DNA of 55,449 nucleotides, taken from assembly GCA_026410415.1 (NCBI GenBank), contig JAPMLR010000013.1:1-55449 (forward strand). The letters are read 5' to 3'. The notes below the pieces were generated by a model. That model did not search any database, was not told the origin of the DNA, and was given only the letters and a program-made list of their open reading frames with translations. The stretch is from Denitratimonas yunnanensis (SeqCode) (GTDB lineage Bacteria > Pseudomonadota > Gammaproteobacteria > Xanthomonadales > Xanthomonadaceae). Of this stretch, positions 43,126-53,020 are shown piece after piece. The position numbers were made by a program, and so were the translations under genes. Positions within the stretch are counted from its first letter, which is position 1; each line of letters starts with the position of its first letter.

Positions 43126-43243
43126 TCGCGCCGGACGGTCTTGCCGGCGGGGTGTCAGGCACGCGTGGGGCACCGGGCCAGGTTGTGGCGCGTTGAATGC
43201 GATCCCCGTCTCACCTTGGCGTCGCAGGTTTCGGCAATGAGCG

Positions 43244-43552
43244 GTGATCCTGCACTCCGATCGCGGGAGTCAATTTCGAAGTCATGACTACCAGAACTAT
43301 CTGAAGGACAACGGACTGACCTGCTCGATGAGCGCAGTCGGCCACTGTGGCGACAACGCCGCCTGCGAAGGCTTCTTCGGCCTGCTCAAGCGCGAGCGCG
43401 TCTACCGCATGAGGTACCCGACACTCGATGCAGCACGAGCTGATGTGTTCGAATACATCGAGCGGTTCCACAATCCAAGAATGCGGCGAAGGACTGCCAG
43501 GCAGGATTTGAAGTTTTCCACCCTTTTACAACCGTCCGTGGTTTCGGGGTAG
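43244..43552 (+). pseudogene. IS3-family transposase OrfB C-terminal fragment (second, unrelated type)
   Basis: Reading from GTG 43244: 'HSDRGSQFRSHDYQNYL' (second catalytic Asp), 'CEGFFGLLKRERVYRM' (catalytic Glu), 'DVFEYIERFHNPRMRRR' and a C-terminus ending 'LQPSVVSG'. The N-terminal half of OrfB and all of OrfA are absent. Residual similarity may start slightly earlier (~43215). It differs clearly from the fragment at 37.3 kb, so the two did not come from one element. Confidence 0.8.
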
Positions 43553-43627
43553 AACCCTCATCGGTTTGCTGCCATATACGCTGAATGCATCATAGGACAG
43601 GGCCCACGAACTCGCAGCGGCAGGGCA
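43553..43627. other. Gap between IS3 fragment and tRNA terminator
   Basis: No coding potential, repeat or promoter recognised. Confidence 0.5.
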
Positions 43628-43656
43628 ACAAAAAGGCCACCCCATCGGGTGGCCTT
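43628..43656 (-). terminator. Intrinsic terminator of tRNA-Arg
   Basis: Perfect 10-bp stem (43633-43642 with 43647-43656) and a CATC loop. On the minus strand it is followed by a run of T (complement of the A run from 43628). It lies ~90 bases downstream of the tRNA 3' end. Confidence 0.85.
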
Positions 43657-43746
43657 CTCGCTCATTGCCCAGCGAACTCCCGTAGGCGGGTCGCTAGGTG
43701 GGTAGATTGCGCAAAGCGTCGTAAGTGATTGACGCTCTGGAACAGA

Positions 43747-43823
43747 TGGCGCGCCTGGAGGGATTCGAACCCCCGACCAATGGCTTCGGAAGCCACTACT
43801 CTATCCGGCTGAGCTACAGGCGC
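43747..43823 (-). tRNA. tRNA-Arg (anticodon CCG)
   Basis: 77 bases including an encoded CCA (43747-43749). Acceptor stem GCGCCTG/CAGGCGC, D stem GCTC/GAGT, anticodon stem GTGGC/GCCAT with loop TTCCGAA giving anticodon CCG, and a T arm with the TTCGAAT loop. It reads the CGG codon. Its 3' end faces the accessory segment, the usual side for tRNA-targeted insertions, but no duplicated 3' end was found. Confidence 0.96.
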
Positions 43824-43901
43824 GTGTGCTGGGCCGCGTATTCTGCCACGGATGCGGCATGGCGGCGATGCCCGTGTGTTGCGGGCATCGCCCAGGGTCG
43901 A

Positions 43902-44135
43902 TCAGCGGCGGTACACGGCTGCGTTGAGGCAGGAAAAGACGCTGACGATGAACCAGCCGAACGGCAGCAGGCTCAGGGTCAGCAGCCAGGTGATGGCGAA
44001 GCCGATGCAGGCCAGCAGGAACCAGCCCAGTGCCGACACCAATCGGCCTTGCACCAGTTGGCCAAGGCCGGGGATGAACAGGCTGCAGATGGCGGCAATG
44101 ACGTTGCCGGTGCTGCCTTGTCCGGTAGAACTCAT
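43902..44135 (-). CDS. Small hydrophobic membrane protein
   Basis: 77 residues from ATG 44135, with AAGGAG 7 bases upstream; the frame stays open further but without a ribosome site. Two hydrophobic segments ('IAAICSLFIPGLGQLVQ' and 'WFLLACIGFAITWLLTLSLL') carry a 'FIPGLGQL..GR' element typical of small TM2-like proteins, and the end is 'SVFSCLNAAVYRR'. Function unknown. It is divergent from ubiA, with a 142-bp shared upstream region. Confidence 0.8.
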   Translation of the reverse strand: MSSTGQGSTGNVIAAICSLFIPGLGQLVQGRLVSALGWFLLACIGFAITWLLTLSLLPFGWFIVSVFSCLNAAVYRR

Positions 44136-44277
44136 CGCATGCTCCTTGGAAGTGGGAAATGACGCGGATCGCGTTGCGGAACAGGACGTGCAGAAGCAGC
44201 ACGCGTGACACGCCCGGCTACCATATGGCGTCAGGATGGCATCAATGCCAGCCCAGCGTTCATCTTCCGGACACTCC

Positions 44278-45216
44278 ATGACCACTTCGCGCCCGATCCG
44301 TCGTCCTGTCCGCCGCGCCGCGCCACCGCCACGCACGCCGGAACCTGCGTGGAAACAACGTCTGTCGCCTTACTGGCGCCTGGTGCGCGGCGACCGCCCC
44401 ATCGGCACTCTGCTGTTGCTGTGGCCGACCTGGTGGGCGTTGTGGCTGGCCGCGGATGGCTTTCCGCCGTGGCACCTGCTGCTGATCTTCACTGCCGGTG
44501 TGTGGCTGACGCGCTCGGCCGGTTGCGTCATCAACGACTATGCCGACCGCTGGCTCGATCCACACGTGGAGCGCACCAAGTCCCGCCCGTTGGCGACCGG
44601 CGAACTCGGCGGCGGGCAGGCGCTGGCGACGTTCGCGGTGCTGATGCTGGTGGCCTTCGGGTTGGTATTGCTGACCAACCGGCTGACGGTGTACCTGAGC
44701 GTTGTCGGCGTGTTTCTGGCCGCGAGCTATCCGTATCTGAAGCGCTATACGTACCTGCCGCAGGTGTACCTGGGCATCGCCTTCGGCTGGGGCATCCCGA
44801 TGGCGTTCGCCGCGGTGCAGGACGCCGTGCCGCCGCTGGCGTGGCTGTTGTTCTGCGCCAATGTGCTGTGGGCGACGGCGTACGACACCTGGTACGCAAT
44901 GGTGGACCGCGAGGACGATATCCGCGTCGGCGCGAAGTCCACCGCGGTCCTGTTCGGCGACGCCGACCTGATCGCGCAGGCATTCCTTTACGCCGGCGTC
45001 TTCTGGGCGCTGGCCCTGGTAGGCCAGCGCGCCGAACTGGGCGCGTATTATTTCGTCGCGCTCGGCGTGGCGCTGGCGCTGGTGGCGTGGGAGTTCTGGA
45101 TCGCGCGCAAACGCGAACGCGCGGCCTGTTTCCGCGCGTTCCTGCACAACAACTGGATCGGTGGGGTGGTGTTCGTCGGGATTGTCGTGGCGCTGCAGAT
45201 GACGTCGACCGGGTGA
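44278..45216 (+). CDS. ubiA: 4-hydroxybenzoate polyprenyltransferase
   Basis: 312 residues from ATG 44278; an ATG at 44236 would add 14 residues. UbiA superfamily: first Asp-rich motif '[19 protein letters not shown]', second '[20 protein letters not shown]', and about eight helices. It attaches the polyprenyl tail to 4-hydroxybenzoate in ubiquinone synthesis at the inner membrane. The Arg/Pro-rich N-terminus is longer than in E. coli. No ubiC is adjacent. It is convergent with mnmG, leaving only 16 bp. Confidence 0.94.
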   Translation: MTTSRPIRRPVRRAAPPPRTPEPAWKQRLSPYWRLVRGDRPIGTLLLLWPTWWALWLAADGFPPWHLLLIFTAGVWLTRSAGCVINDYADRWLDPHVERTKSRPLATGELGGGQALATFAVLMLVAFGLVLLTNRLTVYLSVVGVFLAASYPYLKRYTYLPQVYLGIAFGWGIPMAFAAVQDAVPPLAWLLFCANVLWATAYDTWYAMVDREDDIRVGAKSTAVLFGDADLIAQAFLYAGVFWALALVGQRAELGAYYFVALGVALALVAWEFWIARKRERAACFRAFLHNNWIGGVVFVGIVVALQMTSTG

Positions 45217-45232
45217 TTGCCGACAGGGTTGC

Positions 45233-47131
<1,899 letters not shown>

Positions 47132-47190
47132 GGCAAAACCTGACATTTCCGGTCGCATCTGTTCCATTGTTGCAGTTGGAACGATTCCTG

Positions 47191-47196
47191 CTTATA
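47191..47196 (-). promoter_or_regulatory. Possible -10 element of mnmG
   Basis: TATAAG on the minus strand (five of six bases of TATAAT), about 60 bases before the mnmG ATG. No good -35 is visible at 17 bp. Confidence 0.3.
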
Positions 47197-47359
47197 GAAC
47201 GACGCACCCGTGCCGGCAGGCACGTTGCGAGTCTGGAGGACGCAGCATAATGCGCGACCGCAGCCTTGCGCGATGCAGACTGAGTTGGACAGGGATCAGT
47301 CGGCGCGGTACGGGGACGCCGCCGGAGTATCGGACAGCCGAGCACCGGCACATTCACCA

Positions 47360-47408
47360 GAAGCCTGTGCGGCAGCGCTCCCTCGGAGTCCCCTGCCGCA
47401 CAGGCTTC
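47360..47408. repeat. Perfect 16-bp inverted repeat
   Basis: The left arm 47360-47375 and right arm 47393-47408 are exact reverse complements, with a small nested CTCC/GGAG hairpin in the 17-base loop. On the plus strand it is followed by CGGTTTTC; on the minus strand no U run follows. It could be a plus-strand terminator, an mRNA-leader structure of a transcript entering mnmG, or a mobile palindrome. Confidence 0.7.
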
Positions 47409-47483
47409 CGGTTTTCAGGGGACGGAAAAGCCGAACCCCCGCTCCCGGCGCGCGTTGGCGCTGCGACGTGGGCGAGGGTTCTG

Positions 47484-47551
47484 AAAAAGTCGGCACCCGA
47501 CGGTCTTAATGGAACAGGGGGAATCCAGGACAGACCATTGCCGGGTGCCGA
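47484..47551 (-). terminator. Intrinsic terminator inside the mnmG upstream gap
   Basis: On the minus strand, a 10-bp stem (47542-47551 with 47490-47499) plus an inner 5-bp GGTCT/AGACC stem, followed by C and five Ts. The apical loop on that strand is C-rich (CCCCCTG). It lies ~210 bp beyond the lipoprotein gene's own terminator, so it should end a separate transcript. Confidence 0.6.
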
Positions 47552-47640
47552 GCAGGCGGAAATTTCGGCGCGTGACTCGCATGCCATGTCGAAAACCGAC
47601 GCTGCGCGTCACACGCGGCGAATCATGCCGCCGACAGGCT
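47484..47640 (-). ncRNA. Candidate small RNA under a CRP/Clp box
   Basis: The minus-strand stretch between the box at 47681-47696 and the terminator ending at 47484 has no coding frame of note. It can form CGGCG/CGCCG and GACGC/GCGTC hairpins before the terminator. The 5' end is uncertain: TGCAAT (47650-47645) or CATGAT (47627-47622) could be the -10. A length of roughly 130-155 bases follows. The C-rich terminator loop could pair with purine-rich ribosome sites. Inferred from sequence layout only. Confidence 0.35.
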
Positions 47641-47680
47641 CCCCATTGCAAGACATGGGCGACCCATGAATGTTCAATAT

Positions 47681-47696
47681 TGTGATTGCATTCACA
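47681..47696. promoter_or_regulatory. Perfect CRP/Clp-type operator
   Basis: TGTGATTGCATTCACA, an exact TGTGA-N6-TCACA match with AT-rich flanks. In Xanthomonads Clp, a cyclic-di-GMP-responsive CRP homologue, binds this sequence. It is placed to act on a minus-strand promoter ~40-75 bp away. Confidence 0.65.
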
Positions 47697-47758
47697 CAGC
47701 CCCCGGGGGTGGCGTGTGATCGCGTGGCCGTCGCGCTGGCGCATCTGCCGATCCGGGC

Positions 47759-47786
47759 AAAAAGACGGGGCCGCATGGCCCCGTCC
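47759..47786 (-). terminator. Intrinsic terminator of the Tyr-rich lipoprotein gene
   Basis: Perfect 9-bp stem GACGGGGCC/GGCCCCGTC (47765-47773, 47778-47786) with a 4-base loop. On the minus strand six Ts follow. Confidence 0.88.
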
Positions 47787-47810
47787 GTATCGCATGGCTG
47801 GTGATGGCGC

Positions 47811-49148
47811 TCACCGGATGCGATTCGATCCCACCCGACGAACCTCCGACGAACTTCCACGCGAGGACGAGCCTTCGCTGCGCGATTCGACGGGCACGGG
47901 CCGCGACGTCGGCGCGGAAGGCGGCGTGACGGTTCGGTTCGGTGCGCTGCGAACCACGGGAGCAGGTGCTGCGGGCGTGTGGCTCGGGATCGGGCGTGGC
48001 TGCGGTGTCGCGCTGCGTACAGGCAGGTTCTGGCGAATGGGAGCGATATCACGCACGGGCATGGACTCCCTGATCGGCGGAGCACTTCGCACGGGCGGCA
48101 CCTCGCGAACAACCGGCCGCGACGGTGCGGCACCGCGGATCGGCACGGAACGGGAAGGCAACGGCATGGAGGATGCGGGTTCGCGTACCGGTGCGGGCTG
48201 GACACGCCGCACTGGAATGCCGCTGTCTGGCGCGCGTGGGCGCGTCACCGGACGCGTCTCGAGCGTGTTGGGGGCGCGATGGTCCTGGAACTGTCGATCT
48301 CCCGGTGGCGTCACGCCGCGAGATGCCGGCGCGCGTTGTCCGGAAAGACGCTCGATCTCGCCGCGCCGATTGCCCGGGGCGCCAGGAGCCTGGCCGCGTG
48401 GAAATCCATCCATGCGCGAGCCACCGGGCGTACCACGAACAGGGTCAACACGCGGGACCGACCGTGGTGTGTTCTGCGACGCTCCCGCGCCAACCCGGCG
48501 CACGCCGTCGCGTGCGGAACCATAATCGGCTGCGCGATTGCCCCGATACGACGGCGCGGTATTGATGCCGCCGTAGTTGCGCTGGTCGTACGGGCGCGAA
48601 CGTGGCGACACCGGGCGCCGCAAGTCGGCCAGACGCGACGCTTCCACGCGCGCATCGCCGTAGCGAGGCGTCGGGTAGTGGCGACGATAGTTCGGGTAGC
48701 GGTCATACCAGGGGCGCCAGTCGTAGTAGTTGTCGACCCACGCGTAACGGTAGGGCGAGTACGACATCCAGCCATGGCTGCTCCAGCGACTGCCGTAGCT
48801 CAGGCCGAGGCTCAAATAGCTGCGCGGAAACCAGGTCACGCCGTAGTAATAACCCGGATGCACGAACGGGTCGTAGTACCAGCGATTCACCGGCCAGAAG
48901 ATGGAGTAGTAGACCGGATAGTCGAAGTAGCTGATGCCGAACCCGGAACCGACATTGGTGCCGAAATAGTAGTCGCCCTGGCCCGAGTAGGCCGGCGAGT
49001 AGTAGCTGCCGCCATCGCGGTAGTACGTTGGCGCGTTGCCGTAGCTGTAGCTGTCCGTCGTGTAGGGCTCGCGATACACGACCTCGCGCGTCGTGACGCA
49101 GCCACTGAGCATGATGGCGGTGGTGAGCAGGAAGATCCAGCGCAGCAT
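47811..49148 (-). CDS. Lipoprotein with Tyr/Trp-rich and Pro/Arg-rich low-complexity regions
   Basis: 445 residues from ATG 49148; upstream in-frame sequence lacks a signal. Lipoprotein signal 'WIFLLTTAIMLSGC' with Cys17. Residues ~20-190 are unusually rich in Tyr, Trp and Gly ('SYYSPAYSGQGDYYFGTNV', 'HPGYYYGVTWFPRSYLSLGL'). Residues ~195-445 are disordered-looking and rich in Pro, Arg and Ser, ending 'SSSEVRRVGSNRIR'. No enzyme motif. The aromatic part could be a surface or peptidoglycan-associated module and the basic tail could bind polyanions, but both are guesses. Flanked by pepN and the sRNA-like region. Confidence 0.8.
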   Translation of the reverse strand: MLRWIFLLTTAIMLSGCVTTREVVYREPYTTDSYSYGNAPTYYRDGGSYYSPAYSGQGDYYFGTNVGSGFGISYFDYPVYYSIFWPVNRWYYDPFVHPGYYYGVTWFPRSYLSLGLSYGSRWSSHGWMSYSPYRYAWVDNYYDWRPWYDRYPNYRRHYPTPRYGDARVEASRLADLRRPVSPRSRPYDQRNYGGINTAPSYRGNRAADYGSARDGVRRVGAGASQNTPRSVPRVDPVRGTPGGSRMDGFPRGQAPGAPGNRRGEIERLSGQRAPASRGVTPPGDRQFQDHRAPNTLETRPVTRPRAPDSGIPVRRVQPAPVREPASSMPLPSRSVPIRGAAPSRPVVREVPPVRSAPPIRESMPVRDIAPIRQNLPVRSATPQPRPIPSHTPAAPAPVVRSAPNRTVTPPSAPTSRPVPVESRSEGSSSRGSSSEVRRVGSNRIR

Positions 49149-49268
49149 GGCAAGTACCCCTGTGGCAGAGTGAATCCCGAGTCTCGGGCGCATGCCGTAA
49201 ATCGGTGCTGAATCCGGCCGAACCGCCGCAACGGACACACCTGCGATTCAGTTAGTGATGGCGTCGAT

Positions 49269-51872
49269 TCATTCCGATTCGGCGCCACGCAGGCGTGACA
49301 GCATCTCGCGCGAATCACGAGAACTCAGTCGCGGCGCGAGCTCGGCCATGTGGGCGGACAGCAGTCCGCGACGCGGCGCATCGAGACGACGCCAGTTCTC
49401 CAGCAGGCCGAGGTGCCGGGCAGCGACTTGCGGATTGATCGCATCCAGTTTGGGTAGTTGCTCGAAGAACACCGCATATCCCGCACCGTCGGGACGGTGG
49501 AAAGCCGGAAGGTTGTTGCGCGCGAATGCACCCAGCACCGCACGGACGCGATTGGGGTTGGTCGGTTGCCAGTGGCGGCTTCGAATCAGCGTGGCCACCG
49601 TGTCCACCACGCCTGTGCGCGGCGCGGCGACCACCAGTGCGATCCACTTGTCGGTGGTGAGTGCATCGCCATCATGGCGATGGGCAAATGCGCGCAACGC
49701 CGCGTCAGCGTGAGGCAGGCCGCCATTCACCAGCGTGGCGAGTGCGGCGAGACGGTCGGTCAGCGTGTTGGCGGTGTGGAACTGTGTTGTCGCGCGCTCG
49801 CCATCGCGTTCGACGCGCGCCAGACGCTGCAGGCAGAGATTGCGCAGACGACGGGCGGCAGCACTCGGTGCGTCCAGGCCCGCGAGTGCCAAGGTGCCGA
49901 GCGCGTCGTAGCGAGACCGCAGCGCGTCGGCTTGGTGCGACGCCAGTTGATGAAGCACCGTTTCGCGATCGCGCCACAGTTGTTCGATATCCAGCAGCGG
50001 AAGATCCGACGACACATCCCACACGTCGGCGATGGACAGGCATTCCGCCACGAATGCCGGATCGGCTTGTGGATCCTCCAGCAGGCTGGACTGCGCGGCC
50101 ATGAGCGCATCGCGCGCGTCGGCCTGTTGAGTGCCGGGAAGGATCGCGAGCCGGGAAAGCTGCTGCATCGCTTCCCACCGCGTCAGCGCATCGGACTCCA
50201 CGTGCACCAGGCGCGCCAGTTGCGATGGCGAGTAGTGGAAATCCAGGCGAACCGGGGCGGAGAGCCCTTGCAGGAACGCCGGCAAGGGTCTGGCGGACAG
50301 GCCGTACCAGTGCAGCTTGTGTTCGCGCGCACGCAACTCGACCAGGCCGGTGCGCATCGGTGCATCCGATTGCGGGCGACTGTCCACGCGCCGGCCGGCA
50401 GCGTCGTACAGCGCCAGCGCCAGCGGGATGTGCAGTGGTTCTTCCGGCGTCGCGTTGTGCTGTTGGAACGTCAGGCCGTACTCGCCTGACAGCGGATCGA
50501 AGGTCTCGCTCACTTCGATGCGCGGCGTGCCGGGCTGGTCCCACCAGCGCAGGAATTGCGACAAATCACGCGATGATGCCCGTGCCATCGCGGAAACCAG
50601 ATCGTCGACCGTGGCGGCACCGCCATCGTGCGCAGCGAAGTAGGCGTCGAGGCCGCGCCGGAAATCGTGTTCGCCCAGCAGCGTGTGCAGCATGCGAATC
50701 AACTCCGCCCCCTTCTCATAGACGGTGGCGGTGTAGAAGTTGTTGATCTCGCGGTAGCTGGACGGACGCACCGGATGCGACAGCGGGCCAGCGTCCTCGA
50801 CGAACTGCCGACTCTTGAGCAGCCGAACATCGTCGATGCGTTTCAGGCCGCGCGAGTGAAGATCGGCGGTGAATTCCTGATCGCGGAACACCGTCAGGCC
50901 TTCCTTCAGCGACAACTGGAACCAGTCGCGCAACGTGACGCGATTGCCCGACCAGTTGTGGAAATACTCGTGCCCGATCACCGATTCGATCGCGAGGAAA
51001 TCCTCGTCGGTGGCGGTGTCGATGTCGGCCAGGATGTAGCGCGCGTTGAAGATGTTCAGGCCCTTGTTCTCCATCGCGCCCATGGTGAAATCCTGCGCGG
51101 CGACGATGTTGAACACGGAAAGGTCGTAAGCGCGCCCGAATCGGCGTTCGTCCCACGCCATCGCACGCAGCGTCGCGCCGAGCGCGTACTCGCAGCGCGG
51201 CACGTCGGCCGGTTCGGCCCAGATGTTCACCTCGACGGCACGGCCCTCCATCGTGGTGAACGGAGCGCTGACGCGGTCGAGCCTGCCGGCTACCAGCGCG
51301 AACAGGTAGCAAGGTTTGGGATGGGGGTCGTGCCAGCGCGCGAAGTGGCGGCCGTCGGCCAGGTCGCCGGCGCCGGCGGGATCGCCGTTGGACAGCAGCA
51401 CCGGGAAGTGTTCCCGGTCGGCGCGCAGGGTGACATCGAACACTGCCGACACATCCGGCCGATCGGGAAAGAACGTGATGCGGCGGAAACCTTCCGCCTC
51501 GCACTGCGTGAACAAGGCGCCGCGACTGACGTACAGGCCTTCGAGCCGGGTATTGGCCCGAGGCTGGATCCGCACCGTGGTGCGCAGCGAACACGGGCCT
51601 TCGACGTTCTCGATCGTGAGTCCGGCGGCATCGATCCGATACTCGTGCGCTGCCAGCGTCCGGCCATCCAGCGCGATGTCCAGCAATTCCAGCGCTTCGC
51701 CATCCAGTTGCAGTGGCTGGAGCGGTTGGCCGGGAGCGGGTGCCAGCGACAGGGTCGAGGTGACCTGTGTGGCGTGGATGTCGAGATCGAATTCCAGAAT
51801 GGCATGGGTAACGCGCCAAGCCGGCGGGCAATAGTCGGCCAGCCGGATCACCGGATCGGCAGTGGAAGTCAT
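49269..51872 (-). CDS. pepN: Aminopeptidase N (M1 family)
   Basis: 867 residues from ATG 51872 (AAGGAG just upstream; family length ~870). Exopeptidase motif 'GAMENKGLN' (265-269) and zinc site 'HEYFHNW' (His301, Glu302, His305) with the third ligand Glu324 in 'SLKEGLTVFRDQEF' are intact, as is 'TVYEKGAELIRML' with the substrate Tyr. It removes N-terminal residues from peptides in the cytoplasm. No signal peptide. It is divergent from the dehydratase gene and shares with it a region holding a CRP/Clp-like box. Confidence 0.97.
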   Translation of the reverse strand: MTSTADPVIRLADYCPPAWRVTHAILEFDLDIHATQVTSTLSLAPAPGQPLQPLQLDGEALELLDIALDGRTLAAHEYRIDAAGLTIENVEGPCSLRTTVRIQPRANTRLEGLYVSRGALFTQCEAEGFRRITFFPDRPDVSAVFDVTLRADREHFPVLLSNGDPAGAGDLADGRHFARWHDPHPKPCYLFALVAGRLDRVSAPFTTMEGRAVEVNIWAEPADVPRCEYALGATLRAMAWDERRFGRAYDLSVFNIVAAQDFTMGAMENKGLNIFNARYILADIDTATDEDFLAIESVIGHEYFHNWSGNRVTLRDWFQLSLKEGLTVFRDQEFTADLHSRGLKRIDDVRLLKSRQFVEDAGPLSHPVRPSSYREINNFYTATVYEKGAELIRMLHTLLGEHDFRRGLDAYFAAHDGGAATVDDLVSAMARASSRDLSQFLRWWDQPGTPRIEVSETFDPLSGEYGLTFQQHNATPEEPLHIPLALALYDAAGRRVDSRPQSDAPMRTGLVELRAREHKLHWYGLSARPLPAFLQGLSAPVRLDFHYSPSQLARLVHVESDALTRWEAMQQLSRLAILPGTQQADARDALMAAQSSLLEDPQADPAFVAECLSIADVWDVSSDLPLLDIEQLWRDRETVLHQLASHQADALRSRYDALGTLALAGLDAPSAAARRLRNLCLQRLARVERDGERATTQFHTANTLTDRLAALATLVNGGLPHADAALRAFAHRHDGDALTTDKWIALVVAAPRTGVVDTVATLIRSRHWQPTNPNRVRAVLGAFARNNLPAFHRPDGAGYAVFFEQLPKLDAINPQVAARHLGLLENWRRLDAPRRGLLSAHMAELAPRLSSRDSREMLSRLRGAESE

Positions 51873-51925
51873 CCTGTCTCCTTGGGTATGGGCGGGACAC
51901 TGCCCAAGCGGGCGTCGCGCCATCA

Positions 51926-51941
51926 TGTGACACATGCCACA
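51926..51941. promoter_or_regulatory. CRP/Clp-like operator between pepN and the dehydratase gene
   Basis: TGTGACACATGCCACA matches TGTGA-N6-TCACA at nine of ten conserved positions. It lies 54 bp upstream of pepN and 121 bp upstream of the dehydratase ATG. Its left part is also in a 13-bp palindrome (51924-51936). Confidence 0.45.
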
Positions 51942-52062
51942 ACCCCGATATTACCCAGATGTGGGGTAAGGACGGGAGTTTCGGGTATGCGCCGCGCGTG
52001 CCGGTACGTTCCAGGCCGTGCGACTCGAATTATTCTGTGCAACCCGACTGCGCCGCCCAACC

Positions 52063-53007
52063 ATGCCACCGATCGATCTGGATGTCATCCGCGATGCCGC
52101 TGCGCGCATTGCCCCGCATGCCCACGTCACGCCCGTGCTGGGCTCGGCTTCACTCGATCGGATCGCCGGTGCGACATTGTTCTTCAAGGCCGAGCACCTG
52201 CAGCGCGTCGGCGCCTTCAAGTTCCGCGGCGCCTGCAATGCGGTGTTTTCGCTCGATGACGCCAGCGCCGCGCGTGGCGTGGTCACGCAATCGTCCGGCA
52301 ACCACGGCGCGGCGATTGCGCTGGCGTGTCGTTTGCGTGGCATTCCGGCCACCGTGGTCGTGCCGCGCCATGCGCCGCAGGTGAAACTGGCGGCGATCGC
52401 CGACTTCGGCGCCCGCATCGTGCCCTGCGAGGTGTCCCAGCACGACCGCGACCGCGTCAGCGCGCAGGTGCTCGCAGAAACCGGCGGCGAAATGATCCAC
52501 CCGTTCGACGACCCGCGCGTGATCGCCGGACAGGGCACGGCCGCATTCGAACTCCTGCATCAGGCCCCGGCGCTGGATGCGATCATCGCGCCGGTATCCG
52601 GTGGCGGGTTGCTGTCGGGCACGCTGATCGCCGCCAAGTCCCTGAATCCTGCGATCGACGTGTTCGGCGCCGAACCGGAAGGCGCCTCCGATGCATGGCA
52701 ATCGCTGCGCCAGCAGCGCCGTGTCACCGACATGACGCCCAACACCATCTGCGATGGCTTGCGCGCGCATTTGTCCGAACGCACCTTCGGCATCCTTTCG
52801 CGCCATTGCGACGGCATCCTCCTGGCCAACGACGACGAGGTTCGCGCCGCGATGCGCCTGATTTTCGAGCGCATGAAACAAGTCGTGGAGCCATCCGGCG
52901 CGATGGCTCTCGCGGCTGTGCTGCGCCATCGCGAGCGCTTCGCCGGGCGGCGTGTGGGCATCATGCTGTCCGGCGGCAATCTCGACCTTTCCCCCCTGTT
53001 TTCCTGA
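52063..53007 (+). CDS. PLP-dependent threonine/serine dehydratase or serine racemase
   Basis: 314 residues from ATG 52063; a GTG at 52018 would add 15 poorly conserved residues. Fold type II PLP enzyme: Schiff-base Lys53 in 'GAFKFRGA', 'SSGNHGAAIALA' (phosphate-side Asn loop), and the glycine loop 'PVSGGGLLSG'. No C-terminal ACT regulatory domain, so it is a catabolic-type or racemase-type enzyme rather than biosynthetic IlvA. Dehydration of Thr/Ser to 2-oxo acids plus ammonia or serine racemisation are both possible; the motifs do not decide. Confidence 0.88.
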   Translation: MPPIDLDVIRDAAARIAPHAHVTPVLGSASLDRIAGATLFFKAEHLQRVGAFKFRGACNAVFSLDDASAARGVVTQSSGNHGAAIALACRLRGIPATVVVPRHAPQVKLAAIADFGARIVPCEVSQHDRDRVSAQVLAETGGEMIHPFDDPRVIAGQGTAAFELLHQAPALDAIIAPVSGGGLLSGTLIAAKSLNPAIDVFGAEPEGASDAWQSLRQQRRVTDMTPNTICDGLRAHLSERTFGILSRHCDGILLANDDEVRAAMRLIFERMKQVVEPSGAMALAAVLRHRERFAGRRVGIMLSGGNLDLSPLFS

Positions 53008-53020
53008 AAAGACCAAGCAC

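Larger units (their letters stand above)
47132..47810. other. 679-bp intergenic region with regulatory structure
   Basis: No convincing protein-coding frame on either strand. From right to left on the minus strand it holds the lipoprotein gene's terminator (47759-47786), a perfect CRP/Clp-like box (47681-47696), several hairpins, a second terminator (47484-47551), a perfect 16-bp hairpin (47360-47408) and a possible mnmG promoter (47191-47196). It has no cluster of DnaA boxes, so it is not an origin despite the gidA neighbour. Confidence 0.6.

Noticed and set aside
37276..43552. A composite transposon carrying the kinase cassette between two IS3 copies
   Set aside because: The two OrfB fragments belong to clearly different IS3 subtypes and neither retains full ends, so they cannot be the two arms of one element.
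36941..43823. tRNA-Arg attachment-site duplication bounding an integrative element
   Set aside because: No second copy of the tRNA 3' end was found between recD and the cassette, and no integrase gene is present.
47132..47810. Chromosomal replication origin next to gidA/mnmG
   Set aside because: No cluster of DnaA boxes and no AT-rich unwinding region. In Xanthomonads the origin lies near dnaA, not mnmG.
48000..49211. A plus-strand gene rich in Arg and Val over the lipoprotein gene
   Set aside because: It has no ribosome site or recognisable domain, while the minus strand has a lipobox, a ribosome site and a dedicated terminator.
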